Shown: positions 8,412 to 19,906, counted from the stretch's first letter. The stretch is 24,882 nucleotides of DNA from Entophlyctis helioformis (GCA_025526915.1 JAHLKH010000281.1:1-24882), one strand, 5' to 3'. Notes: generated by a model not told the origin, from the letters alone. A program made the numbers and translations.

Positions 8412-10894
8412 TCACTGCGATCGTCGCTCCATCTCCTTGAGCACACATCCGACCGTGCCAGCCACACCGCCCACAACACCAACAGCAAGCAGCGTCACGT
8501 CAAGAACCACTTGCCACAGCGGCGACTGTGCCCCAAACAGCAGCAAGTGGCACGCGCACGGAAAGATGAGCGTGATGAAAAAGGAGAAGAGCGCCCCCAC
8601 GAGCGAGATGAGGTGTGTAAAGAACGGGAATACGGTGCTGGTGAGGAGAATGCAGATGCCGAGCGTCGTGCGCACAGTGATGCGGAGTGGGACAGGTGTC
8701 GGTGATGGATCGTAAGAGTGGTGCACGTCCGTGGCGGGCGATGCGGGTAACGGTGAGGCCGACAGCAGTGGACTGGTCTCTGACGCTCGCTGGCTGTTCC
8801 GCAGTGTGTGTTGAGGAGTCGTGTTGCGAATGAGCCGCTCAAACACATACGCGACCGGATTGATCAGCAGCGCGTATTCTGTCGCTCGACCGTCAGCCTC
8901 GCAGGTTCATGGCACGGCGATACAGTGATGGCGCAACATACTGCATGTTGGCGCTATGATGGTGAGCCATAGCAACATGCCGTTGATGCTCTTGTTGTAC
9001 GAGACTGTTGCGTACAGATTCAGTGTAAACTCTTCCTCGATGCTCGACCCAAACATGAGGTAGACGGCGACGGAGACTGTCATGAACCACACAAACACTG
9101 TGATCTGGTATGTGTGTCAGCATCTATGTGTGCAGTCTCGTCTTGATCAGTGTCAAAGCCACGGCGTTTGAATACTCACTGAGTAGCTGAGCGTGATCAT
9201 GGCCGGGAAATGCTGCGGCGAGCGCATGTCACGGTATATCGATGGAATGACCGAGTGGCCACTGTATGAGTAGATGACGATCCCTGCCAACGTGTCCATG
9301 GAGTGCAGTGTTGGTTGGCAGCCACCCAATGCACGTTACACAAATCTGGCAAGCATACCCATGTTGAGCAGCAGGCTGGCCCATTCTTCCGGCCACAGCC
9401 GTGTTGGTGCGGGGTCCCACAAGCTACCCTGCCGGCGCATGGTGTCATTCGAGGCGTAAGCTGGCGATGCATGCCATGGCAGGCAAGATAGCAGCCTGAT
9501 CGACTTACAGGTGCCGTCGGAACCGACACTCCGTCGTAGAGGGTGATGAGCAGCAGAGCCACGCTGGCCATGATCCCGAGCAGACTGGCAAACGAAAGGA
9601 CAGCAAGCGATTCGACCCAGCTTGACACGATCATCACCGTCGCTGCTCCGACCTTGAGGTAGATGAGATCCCACGCGGGAAACACGGCCTTGAGCGTATC
9701 GCCCACGACAATGACGTAGCTGACGCCGCACGATGTGAGCTCGAGCACGTACACGAGCGACACGATCCATCTGCCCTTTGGGCCAAACGCCAGCTGGCCC
9801 ACATCGCCCAGGCTGTGGATGGCTGCAGTGTCCACATTCATACACCGAACGAGGAGAAAGGAGGTGTACAGGGTCGATGCGCCGCCGAGGAGAATGGTGC
9901 CAACACCAAAGATCCAGCCGCCTGTCTTGAGGGTGTACGGCAGCGAGAGCAGCGACAAGCCCACGAGCAGATTGACCGAGTTGATGACCGACTGCCGACC
10001 CACAGCAGCAAGTTAGAGAGACCGAGAATGCACATGGCAGCACATTGCAGCGCATGGTCCATCCTGTACCTGTGAGAATGTGGATTTCGAGGACACGCTT
10101 GTGTTGCAGGTGAGCACTTCTGGCTCGTCTATTGCCTCTGATCCGCTGCTGATGTTGTCGTCCTCGTCGTGCGAGGCTAGCGATCCGCACATCCCGTTGT
10201 CGGCAGTCTTGGAAGGCGAAGCAGGCCCAAGAAGCGGCGTATGTTCATGCATGGCCAGGCGGTGGATGTCTTCATCGCCATCTGCCGCGATAGTCACACC
10301 GCCATCGCGATAGCCACCGCCATTGCTATTGCGGCCAGTCTCGGCATCGGCATATGCGAGCGGTGGCCGAACAGACTGCCCTGGCGTTGCAGACTCTTCC
10401 TCGATGATGTCTGCGAGAGCCGCTGCTGGATCGACAAAGGTGGCCTGCGTGACAGGGCCGAGCCACGGCGTCGCATCTCTGTTGGATGGTCAGTCGCGTG
10501 CCCTGTTGGCAGCCCACGCAGCCCACGCAGACAGACGACGCGAGCGACCGAGATGTTGAGACGCACCGTGCGACAAGGACGCTGCGGCGTGCCGTGTCTG
10601 CCAGATACGATGCCGACGACGCTGTCCATGAGGAAAAGAGGATGGACGGTGCTGAGCGTGTACTGGTGTCCGAGGACACTGACAGCGTGCGGCGGCGGCG
10701 GCGGCGGCTGGCTGTCCCCTGCTGGTGGCTTGAATGCTGCAGCTGGTCCGACACGTTGCGGCTACCACTGAAGGCGATACTGTTGTTGTTGCTGCTACTG
10801 TTGCTGCTGCTGTTGCCATTACGTGGCGCATGAGCAATGACCTGAATGCTGTGGTGGACGACGCCGTTGGTAGTGTTGCCTGTGCCTGTGTCTA

Positions 10895-10961
<67 letters not shown>

Positions 10962-11075
10962 TCGTGTACTGACGCCCGCACTGCTCATGCCGATTGTGCT
11001 CGGATATGCGTTGTTGGCGCTGTTGCTGCGGCGATGCAGGTTCCGGCGGCCGTTGCCCGCGTTGGCGGTGTCCAT
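8412..11075 (-). CDS. AVT1: Vacuolar amino-acid transporter, AVT1 type, 7 exons, 734 aa
   Basis: The model is complement(8412-8878, 8942-9104, 9180-9283, 9359-9428, 9509-9991, 10070-10478, 10567-11075); all phases agree. The N-terminal ~330 residues are cytosolic and low-complexity, with a Thr-Gly run, an Arg run, APSILFSSWTASSASYL and HEHTPLLG. The transporter core starts at STFSQSVINSVNLLVGLSLL, then LPYTLKTGGW, SLGDVGQLAFGPKGR, YVIVVGDTLKAVFP, GSLWDPAPTRLWPEEW, YSYSGHSVIPSIYRDM and APTCKYALLINPVAYVFERL. This matches fungal Avt1 (AAAP family), which loads neutral amino acids into the vacuole using the proton gradient. Five of six introns are under 90 nt; two short exons (70 and 104 nt) are needed to keep the GHS...YRDM region. 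The start Met (11075) precedes MDTANAGNG; no better upstream ATG was seen. Confidence 0.9.
10897..10962. repeat. (CCTGTG)10 hexanucleotide repeat coding for Thr-Gly
   Basis: Ten perfect cctgtg units (10897-10956) plus a partial unit lie inside the first exon of the AVT1-type gene. Two more units sit just to the left, after an interruption. On the coding strand they read ACA GGC, giving an alternating Thr-Gly tract in the cytosolic N-terminus. Unit length is a multiple of three, so copy-number change would not break the frame. Confidence 0.95.
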
Positions 11076-11477
11076 AAGGCGTCGACGTGTTTTGAGGAAA
11101 GCGGCTGCTCTTCGACCAGACGCGCTCCAGGCAGGCACGCCGACGTAGATGGGCTGGCGGGCCAGTCCATGTGGCAGCGACCACTCGTCCTGCCACTCGT
11201 ACTGTCGCTCGTACTGCCACTAGTACTGCCATCCCCCGAGCAGGTGCACACCACCCGACACGATGCCACACACAACCACAACACAACGCACGACGCCGCA
11301 TGGCAGCCGGCCGTGCCCTGCAGACGGAGACTCTTGTGTCCAGATCCACACGGGACAGGCGGGCCAACTCGCATGTTCACTCGCATGTCCACTCGCTGGC
11401 TCTCTCGCTTGGCCACTCGCTCGTTCGCTCGCTGGCGATTTCCCGCATCGTTTCCGCCCACTCACATATCCACCAAG
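11076..11477. other. Divergent intergenic region between AVT1-type gene and LSC1
   Basis: These 402 bp hold the two promoters. No protein-like frame is seen. A 12-bp tandem repeat lies at 11181-11230, and a looser tract of cactcgc/ctcgctgg units at about 11367-11436 lies 40-110 bp before the LSC1 start. No obvious TATA box. Confidence 0.6.
11181..11230. repeat. 12-bp minisatellite, four units
   Basis: Units are ccactcgtcctg, ccactcgtactg, tcgctcgtactg and ccactagtactg, followed by cc. They lie in the divergent promoter of the AVT1-type gene and LSC1. Confidence 0.9.
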
Positions 11478-13338
11478 ATGCTGTTCGCTGCCCGCACTGT
11501 CGCCGTCTCGCTCCGGTCGTCTGCCGCCCAAGGTACGGCCGCTGCCTGCATGCCGAGTGTGCCATGTGTGCCGTGTGTGCCCCTATGCCTGCCTGCCTGT
11601 CTGCCTGTCTGGCGGTGGATTGCCGCTGGCTGGCCACGCACCGCACCGCACCGTTCCCGCCCACTCACCCGCACCAACGCTGCACATGCGCTGCACCGCA
11701 TCGTCTGATTGCGCTCGGTTTCCACGCCATGGTCGCACGCCGTGCTCGCTCGCACAGCCGGCCGCTCCTACTCGTCGCTCGTTCCCGCCGCCGGCTACGA
11801 GAGCACCGTCAGAAACATGCTCATCAACAAGGACACCCGCGTCATCTGCCAGGGCTTCACCGGCAAGCAGGTGCGCCCGCCCCCCTCCCTCGCCCGCCCG
11901 CCGTCTGTCTGCCCTCCCGCCTGCCCGTCTTTGTCAGCCGCACGCCGTGCTGCTTTGCACGCCTGCCCGCGTGATCTGCCTGCTGATTCTGGCTGGCCGG
12001 GCTGGCTTGTGGGCGAGCTGGCGGGCTGGCTTGGCTGTTTGAACAACCATTGCCGCTGGCTGGCTGCCTGGCTGCTGCCTGCCTGTCCAGCTGCCGTGGC
12101 CTTGTGCCAGCTGCATTCGCAGACACGCTGCTCTCCACCATCCGACGATCCTCCAACCGCTGGCTCACACTTGCGGCATCGCTGCACACAGGGCACCTTC
12201 CACTCCAAGCAGGCCATCGACTACGGCACCAACATGGTCGGCGGCATCTCCCCGTCCAAGGCCGGCACCTCGCACCTCGGTCTCCCCGTCTTTGGCTCCG
12301 TCAAGGAGGTGTGCATCTCCGTCTGCGACCGTGTCTGTCCCTCTGCTGGCCGTGCACTGACTAACCATTCGCTCGTCTGGCTCCGATCTCAAGGCCGTGC
12401 ACGAGGTGAAGCCCGACGCCTCGGTCATCTACGTCCCCCCTCCCGGCGCCGCCGCTGCCATCATCGAGGCCATCGAGGCCGAGGTTCCCCTCGTGGTCTG
12501 CATCACCGAGGGCATCCCCCAGCAGGACATGGTCAGAGTCAAGAAGGTCCTCCTCAACCAGGACAAGACCCGTCTGATCGGCCCCAACTGCCCCGGCATC
12601 ATCAAGCCTGGCGCCTGCAAGATCGGCATCATGCCCGGCCACATCCACAAGCCCGGAAAGATTGGCAAGTCTGGCTGTCCACGCTGCCGTTCTGTTTGCC
12701 ACCCGCCTTGCTGACAGCTTGCTGCTTCATCCCCTTTACAGGTATCGTCTCGCGTTCCGGCACCCTCACCTACGAGGCTGTTGCCCAGACCACGGCCGTC
12801 GGCCTCGGCCAGTCGCTCTGCTTCGGTATCGGCGGTGACCCCTTCAACGGCACCAACTTTGTCGACACTCTCCGCGTCTTCCTTGCCGACCCCGAGACCG
12901 AGGGCATCATTCTCATTGGCGAGATTGGTGGCTCTGCCGAGGAGGAGGCTGCCGAGTTCCTCAGACAGCACAACCTCACCCGCGACTCTCCCAAGCCTGT
13001 CGTTTCGTTCATTGCTGGCCGCACTGCTCCCCCAGGCCGCCGCATGGGTGCGTTGGCTCGTGCTGGCTGTGTGCACCACTGTCCTATGCCCGTCGACTGA
13101 CCATTTTGGTTCCAGGTCACGCCGGTGCCATCATCTCTGGCGGCAAGGGCAAGGCTGAGGACAAGGTTGCTGCTCTCGAGGCTGCCGGTGTTCTCGTCAC
13201 CCCCTCGCCTGCCAAGCTCGGCACCTACATGAAGAAGGCAAGCCCGCACATTGCTGCTTTGCGTTTGGTTGGACACGAGCGCGTGACTAACGTGTGCACC
13301 TCTTGCAGGCTTTCGACGACCTCAAGCTCGCCGCGTAA
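11478..13338 (+). CDS. LSC1: Succinyl-CoA ligase alpha subunit, mitochondrial, 7 exons, 337 aa
   Basis: The model is join(11478-11532, 11758-11870, 12192-12308, 12394-12664, 12742-13047, 13116-13237, 13309-13338). The precursor starts [18 protein letters not shown], an Arg/Ser-rich amphipathic mitochondrial targeting sequence. The CoA-binding domain shows [30 protein letters not shown] and [12 protein letters not shown]. The ligase part shows [27 protein letters not shown] and [14 protein letters not shown]; His289 in GHAG corresponds to the phosphohistidine. The enzyme converts succinyl-CoA to succinate with nucleotide triphosphate formation in the TCA cycle, paired with a beta subunit not in this window. 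Introns 4 (GCAAGT, 12665-12741) and 6 (GCAAGC, 13238-13308) start with GC. Both are forced by protein conservation: KIG|IVSRSG and the C-terminus [17 protein letters not shown] branch-point-like sites lie before two acceptors. Confidence 0.97.
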
Positions 13339-13761
13339 TTGCTGCATTCCTGCCTCTCCTGCCACTTCTCTCGACACCTCAATATCCCAACACGACACTG
13401 CCCTTTTTCCCCCACGCTCCCTTCTTTTGAACCTCGTAGTCCACACCAACGCACATCATGACTGCCGAGAATCGTGCCATACACTTGAGCGCGTCTCAAT
13501 ATGTATTATGACGTCTCGCTTTCCCCCCCCACCCACCCTCTCTTGACTCCCCCCTCTATCCTATCATCACCATTCATGCTACCCATGAAACCCAAACACG
13601 AATTTGGAATCGCCTCATGCTACACTACAGATGCCGAGATATTCCGTATTCATTGTTGAATATGTGGTGGCCGAGGCCTGCGCCACACCAGACCAGACCA
13701 GACCAGACCAGCACACGGCTACTCCCTGTCATGGACAAGAGGAGGCCAAAAAAGAGCCTAT
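13339..13761. other. Convergent 3' intergenic region with GACCA repeat
   Basis: These 423 bp lie between the stops of LSC1 and the PHO85-type kinase. The left part is pyrimidine-rich, as in a 3' UTR. A pentanucleotide repeat, gacca x4 preceded by cacca, lies at 13686-13710. I see no gene. Confidence 0.6.
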
Positions 13762-14989
13762 CTACTGGTACGGCATGCCGTTGTTGGCGAACGCGGCGGC
13801 GGCTGCTTGCTGCTGTTGCTGCTGTTGCATCTGGAGCTGCTGGTCGTTTGCAGCAGCAGCGGCGGCGGCAGCGGCGGCATACTGCTGCTGCTGCAGGATC
13901 AGTTCACGAAAGTACGGGTGGCTGAGCGCGTCCTTTGCGCTTATTCTCAAGTGCGGCTGGTACTGCAGCATGCGCGTGATAAAGTCCAGGGCCAGGTTGT
14001 CGAGCATGGGCAGCCGCGCCTTGATGTCCGTGGGCGGGTACACGGCAAAGTTTGGTTTGTACTCTGAGAACTCGGACACGGACGGCCAGGTGGCCTCTGA
14101 CGGCGTGCCAAAGAGCTTGAAGATCTTGAGCAGCTGGTCGTCGTTGGTCTTGCCGGGGAACAGCGGCTTGCCCGTGTACATCTCGGCCATGATGCAGCCC
14201 GTCGACCAGATGTCGATGGACGTGGAGTAGTTGCGCGATCCGAGCAGCACGTCCGGCGCGCGGTACCAGAGCGTCACGACCTCGTTGGAAAAGGTGTTGA
14301 CAGGGATGCCAAAGGCGCGCGCGAGACCAAAGTCGGCGAGCTTGAGCTCCATCCGCGAGTTGATGAGCTGCGGATTGCATTCGCGGCAGTCTGTGAGTCC
14401 ATCGGCCAAGACGATGCTGTGGCAACACTGCCCCCTCCACGGCGGCCACCACGGTCACGATCACAACTGCAGTCCAGCACCTGCCTGCCACACCACCCAC
14501 ACCGCCCACAAATAAACTCACCAGGTTCTGTGGCTTCAGGTCGCGGTGGAGCACCCGGTTCTCGTGGCAAAAGGCAATCCCCCGCAACAGCTGGTACATA
14601 AAGTTGCGGCACAGGCCAGGCTCGATGCCGCCGCTCGGGTTCCCATGTCCAACGAACCCAGGCGGCGTCTGGCCGCCGTTGGCCGCATACGCCGACGCCG
14701 CGGCGGCGGCCTGCGTGTCCATGAACTTCTTGAGGTCCTGGTCCATGAACTCGAACACGAGCGTGAGCGTGCGCTCGGTGTGGATGACGTCGTACAGCCG
14801 CACGATGTTGGGGTGCTTGAGCTCCTTCATGAGCGATATCTCTCGGATGGCCGTCGACGGGGCGCCCTCTTCGGCGTCCAGGTGAATCTCCTTGAGTGCG
14901 ACGGCCTCGTTGGTCACTCGGCTGCGGCCCTTGTAGACGGTGGCGTATGTGCCTTCGCCGAGCTTCTCTTGGCGGGTGTAGCGGTCCAT
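13762..14989 (-). CDS. PHO85: PHO85/CDK5-type cyclin-dependent kinase, 2 exons, 357 aa
   Basis: The model is complement(13762-14367, 14522-14989), intron GTGAGT...GCAG, phase 0. It starts [20 protein letters not shown]. The Gly loop is at 11-18, the ATP lysine at 33, the cyclin-binding helix PSTAIRE at 44-50, HRDLKPQN at 148-155, DFG at 168-170, and the activation segment reads [27 protein letters not shown] with [12 protein letters not shown] and GKPLFPG is the Pho85/CDK5 pattern; these kinases act with Pcl-type cyclins in phosphate, nutrient and polarity control. Unusual parts are an insertion of about 35 residues ([11 protein letters not shown]...PSGGIEPG) between the hinge region and the helix before the catalytic loop, and a C-terminal tail made of Gln and Ala runs. 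Both are DNA-repeat derived. Upstream lies a tetranucleotide repeat rather than a clear core promoter. Confidence 0.95.
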
Positions 14990-14996
14990 GCTCGTG

Positions 14997-15084
14997 CTGC
15001 TGTCTGCCTGTCCGTCTACTGTCCGTCTGTCTGCTGTCCTGTTGTCTGCTGTCTGCCTGTCTGTTGTCGTCTGTCGTCTGCTGT
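14997..15084. repeat. (CTGT/CTGC/CCGT)n tetranucleotide microsatellite
   Basis: About 88 bp of imperfect tgtctgcc/tgtccgtc/tgctgtct units begin eight bases upstream of the start codon of the PHO85-type kinase, so they lie in its 5' leader or core promoter. Composition matches the intronic repeat at 1551-1628 read on the other strand. Confidence 0.9.
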
Positions 15085-15211
15085 TAAGGCTGTGCGAGAT
15101 TGCGGACAAGCGCGCGGCGTGTCCAACGCAACATGAGTTGGCTCGACATACACCGATCGCTGGCGATGCAAAGCGCTTCATTACATAGATAGACACACAC
15201 ACAGGGCACAG

Positions 15212-17099
15212 TCAATTAGAAGACAGGAGCTGCTTGCCCACTTCGTAGCCTGCGCACAGCATGCGGCAATCATGGCAGTGTGAGCGGTGTGAGCGGTCCA
15301 GGCGTGCGGCATGCAGGCACGCTCTCAGCAAGCGTGGCACATACTGGATATCATGATGGCACACGCCGGTGCAACCTTGATGACGCGCGGCGTGAGGCCG
15401 GTGAACAGGCCTCGCCACCCACTCTGCTCGAGCACGCCACGGAAGACAGACCTCATGTTCATCGGATCTGCGGGTGTGACAGCCGACTGGATCCCTGCCA
15501 GCTCGGCTGACGCGTGCTCCGGCCCTGATGCCTGCGCCACCTGCTGGATGGTCTTGGCGACGTCAAACGGATGCGTTACAACAGCAGCAACCTGCCACGT
15601 GCCGTTTCCGGATGGATCAGCACACGGCATGGGTCGCATGGTCGCCATACACCCCGACTTACAGCGCCAGAAACAAAGCCAGATGTGAACGATGCGGTAA
15701 ACTTGTTCGTCAGGCGGCCGTGCTCGTCATACTGGCTCACGCGGCTCTTGATGCTCTCGTATCCAAACCAGTACAGGGCTGCGCAGAGCAAACCATTCAT
15801 GTGAGTGCGTTGCCTTGCAGAACAAGGGCCGGTCCACAAGAGTCACCGACCTGAAAAGGGCACATCGCGCCATAGTGTCGGTGCAAGACCACGGAACAGC
15901 GAGCCAACGCCGTGGATGCGCGTCATGCCATACACGCCCTTGACAATGTCTCCAACTCCCTTGTCGCCAGCCTGCATGCGCGTTCTAACCAGCTCAATGG
16001 GCGAGATCGCCGTTGCCGAGAACACTGTTGGGACATACAGCGTCAGTACACACTGGCATGCCGGCATGGTGGCAATCGGCGCACCTCTTGCAATGGCGCC
16101 TGCAAACAGCGGCGCATAGGCATCGCCCTGTTTGGGGAAAGCAGCGCGCAGCCGAGTGCGAAGAAAGTCGTATCCGACATAGTAGATGACCGTGGACGGA
16201 ATGGACATGATCCTGGCGAGCGCATTCCCTCCAGTCAGTCTGCCAGCCATGATCGTGCACAGACACACGGCACCAGTCTACGCACAAGGTCGGAGTGAGG
16301 CCTCGCCACAATGCCGGCATGCCCTCTGTCCTTGCAATGTTCACCATGCCGTCCTGTCCAGCGACGACAATCGATGGTGTGCCGATAAGATCAGATTGCG
16401 CCAGAGCCGGATGAATAGGTTGGGTTGGGTTGGTGAGCCGTCAGCCGTCAGCCATGAGGGTGCGGTGGGCACGACAGATGGCAGGCAAATGAACGGACCA
16501 GCGTGCCTGGCACGGCCAGTCTGTCGATGCCCGCAGCCGCCTCCCGTGCGGACAATGCCGATGCAGCCTGCGACAGCCGAGACCCGAAAGCGCTCATTCT
16601 CGACGGCCGCACATCCGCATCGAGAGAAAAGTAGCGACGGATGGCTGCCACTGGCCGCTTGCTATGCTGCTGAGCTGGCTGTTGCGGTTGCTGTTGCTGC
16701 TGAGCTGGCTGCTGCGGTTGCTGGGTCGTCAGCGGCTCTAGCGGCGGGGATGATGGCTGGGCAATCTCTGCAGACTGCATGCGGGTCTTGACGACATCGA
16801 ACGGTGTGACTGGCGGCGAGGTTAGACTGTGGTTCGACTGCGGTGCTCACCGGCTGTTCACATGCATGCATGTGTGTGCTGGCAGGCGCCCTACCAAGCA
16901 GCGATGTGAGGACGGCGCCGATGCTGGCAGATACAATGCTCTGCGTGAGCGACGAGAGGCCTGCTGGTGCTGCGCCGGCCCCAACAACGGCAACGGCACC
17001 GGCACCAGGACCGGAAACAGAAGTCGCGGCCAAAGTGTGCTCGGCCATTGTGATTGTCGCTGATGGTAGAAAGAGCGGCGCGTGCGTGACGTTGACCAT
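15212..17099 (-). CDS. MTM1: Mitochondrial carrier of the MTM1/SLC25A39-SLC25A40 group, 8 exons, 428 aa
   Basis: The model is complement(15212-15249, 15345-15591, 15663-15778, 15851-16024, 16085-16212, 16286-16353, 16499-16809, 16895-17099); all phases agree. Three carrier signatures are restored by splicing: TPFDVVKTRMQ, SPIELVRTRMQ and HPFDVAKTIQQ. Subgroup marks are SIGAVLTSLLVTPFDVVK, ALWRGLTPTLIMSIPSTVIY, GLAPTLWRDVPFSALYWFGY and PRVIKVAPACAIMISSYEVG. SLC25A39/40 import glutathione into mitochondria; yeast Mtm1 was first linked to manganese and cofactor supply. The loop after the first signature is an insertion of about 85 residues, rich in Gln, Pro and Ala, with no cysteine. Start may be 17099 or the in-frame ATG at 17048; the second leaves more room for the promoter. 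The exon-2 donor GTCCGT (16498) is weak but gives the conserved GTLDGMVNIARTEG join. Confidence 0.93.
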
Positions 17100-17183
17100 C
17101 TCCACGCCCGCGTTCGACTCAAGCCTGTGTGCAGACCTGCGACGGCTCCTTGCCTCTGATCACACAACCGACCAAGTCACCGC
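17100..17183. promoter_or_regulatory. Very short divergent promoter, MTM1-type carrier / LIM protein
   Basis: Only 84 bp separate the outer start codons (135 bp if the carrier starts at 17048). No TATA box is seen. Both promoters must overlap, or one gene's 5' leader must extend into the other. Confidence 0.55.
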
Positions 17184-18105
<922 letters not shown>

Positions 18106-18326
18106 GCTCTCTTGGAGCCTGCATCCCGCTAGCATTCCGCCAGCGTTGCGATGCGATGCCAGCGCAGGGTTGGAATGAAGCTGGGGCATCGACCGCACTC
18201 CGTCTTTGACTTTGGCTCACTCACGCGTCCGGCACGATTCAGAGGATTCGGGCGGACGACAGAGTTTGCCGAGCAGCGGACAACAGTGAGGGAGCGGGAG
18301 AGCGAGCGAGCGCCACAACTAGCAGC

Positions 18327-19747
18327 ATGCCAGCAGACGAGCCAGAAGGGCCCGTGTCTGCAGATGCAGGGGCAGGGGAGCAGCAAGACACCAAGCAGTC
18401 CGAGCCACAGCCATCGGCAACAACAGCAGCGGCACCAGCACCGGCAGATGCAAAAGCAACGGCGACACAACAAACAGACGCCGAGTCGCAGGCGTCGGCA
18501 AGAAAGCGCCAGACCAAGGACTTTGAGTTTGGCGGCATCCTCGGCGAAGGCTCGTACTCGACCGTCATCTACGCCAAGGAGCCGTCGACTGGCCGCGAAT
18601 TCGCCGTCAAGATGCTCGACAAGCGGCAGATTGTCCGCGAGCGCAAGATCAAGTACGTCAATGTCGAAAAGGACGTGCTCAACCTCATCCACCAGCACCC
18701 TTTCATCGTGCGGCTCTTTTACACGTTCCAAGATACACACTCGCTGTACTTTGTGCTCGAGCTGGCCAAGAACGGCGATCTCCTTGGGTATCTCAAGCGG
18801 TTGGGCCGCTTTGGACATCAGGGTGCGCAGTTTTACACGGGCGAGATTGTCGAGGCTGTCAAGTTTCTGCACAGCAAGGGCGTCATCCACCGCGACCTCA
18901 AGCCAGAAGTACGTATGCTTGTGGTGCAGCGATCGCCATCGTCCTGCGAAGTCGTGCCGATTCACTGACCCTCGCCGGGCTGGGCTCCAGAACATCCTGC
19001 TGGATGAAAAGTATCACATCAAGGTGCGATCGCTGGATAGCTGCACACTGCGTACCTGGCAAGCAAGGCGATGGTGTGACTGACGGCGTGCGAGCGGCCC
19101 TGTCTTGACAGATTACAGACTTTGGAACGGCCAAGATCCTGGACAGCGATCAGCAGCAGCAGCAGCAGCAGCAGCAGACATCTGACAAGACAGCTGCCGA
19201 CGATGGGACGACGGCTGACAAGACCGTCACCCGCCGAGCGTCGTTTGTTGGCACGGCAGAGTACTGCTCGCCCGAGCTGCTCAACGATCGCGAGGCGTCC
19301 ACCGCATCAGACGTGTGGGCGATCGGATGCATCCTGTACCAGCTGCTGGTCGGCCGGCCGCCGTTCAAGGGAAGCAACGAGTACCAGACGTTCCAGCGCA
19401 TCATCCACCTCAAGTACGCATTCCCGGCCCATGACGACACCGTCGATGGTGGCACCGTCGGTGGATGGAAACTCGTCGAGACCATCTTGAACCTGGACCC
19501 TGCACAGCGGCCGACGCTGGACGCCGTCAAGGAGCATGCGTTCTTTGCTGGCTTGGTGTGGGACGGCCTTGAGCGCCAGACCCCGCCGTCGATGAGCTGC
19601 CTGGAGCCCATGCACGTACCAGGCGAGCCAGACCAGCCGCTCGACGACTATGTCGACGACTATGCAGACGACCACAGCGACGGCGAAGACGAACTTGTGG
19701 GCAGGGTGCATGCCATGGGCCTGTCGTCCTCTGCCTCTCGTGAATGA
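18327..19747 (+). CDS. PDK1/Pkh-type AGC-kinase kinase, 3 exons, 416 aa
   Basis: The model is join(18327-18908, 18991-19023, 19112-19747), with GTACGT and GTGCGA donors. The middle exon is a 33-nt micro-exon coding NILLDEKYHIK, essential to the catalytic loop. Key elements: DFEFGGILGEGSYSTVIYA (Gly loop 73-80), Lys95, HPFIVRLFYTFQDTHSLYFV, HRDLKPEN, ITDFGTAK (DFG 208-210), SFVGTAEYCSPELL, SDVWAIGCILYQLLVGRPPF, NEYQTFQRII and QTPP. This is the PDK1 pattern; such kinases phosphorylate activation loops of AKT/SGK/Ypk-type kinases. Between DFG and the T-loop there is an insertion with nine Gln (219-227) and a Thr/Asp-rich stretch. No PH domain follows; the C-terminus is a short acidic tail (DDYVDDYADDHSDGEDE). 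Start ATG 18327 gives a low-complexity N-terminus of about 60 residues. Confidence 0.94.
19151..19177 (+). repeat. (CAG)9 coding for poly-Gln in a kinase activation segment
   Basis: Nine perfect CAG codons sit in exon 3 of the PDK1-type kinase, eight residues after its DFG motif. Confidence 0.97.
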
Positions 19748-19900
19748 ACGCAGCGTCCATGCCTCAACAGCTCACAGTCTGCAGCAGCAGCAGCTCTCTC
19801 CTCTGACTCATCCTTCGACTCATCCGATGCTGTGCAATCACCAATCCCACAACCAATCTGCTTTCCATCGACAGACACAGCGCAGTCGACACCGAAAAAG

Positions 19901-19906
19901 TATAAA
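19901..19906 (+). promoter_or_regulatory. TATA box of the U1 snRNA gene
   Basis: TATAAA lies 38 bp upstream of the inferred U1 5' end, in an otherwise GC-rich stretch. No T-run terminator follows the RNA, which agrees with RNA polymerase II transcription, as known for U1. Confidence 0.7.

Noticed and set aside
9229..9500. Extra coding sequence between the AVT1-type exons (frames through 9284-9358 and 9429-9508)
   Set aside because: Using the GTAAGT and GTATGC donors with CAG acceptors restores the conserved family sequence. Reading through introduces non-family residues and stops.
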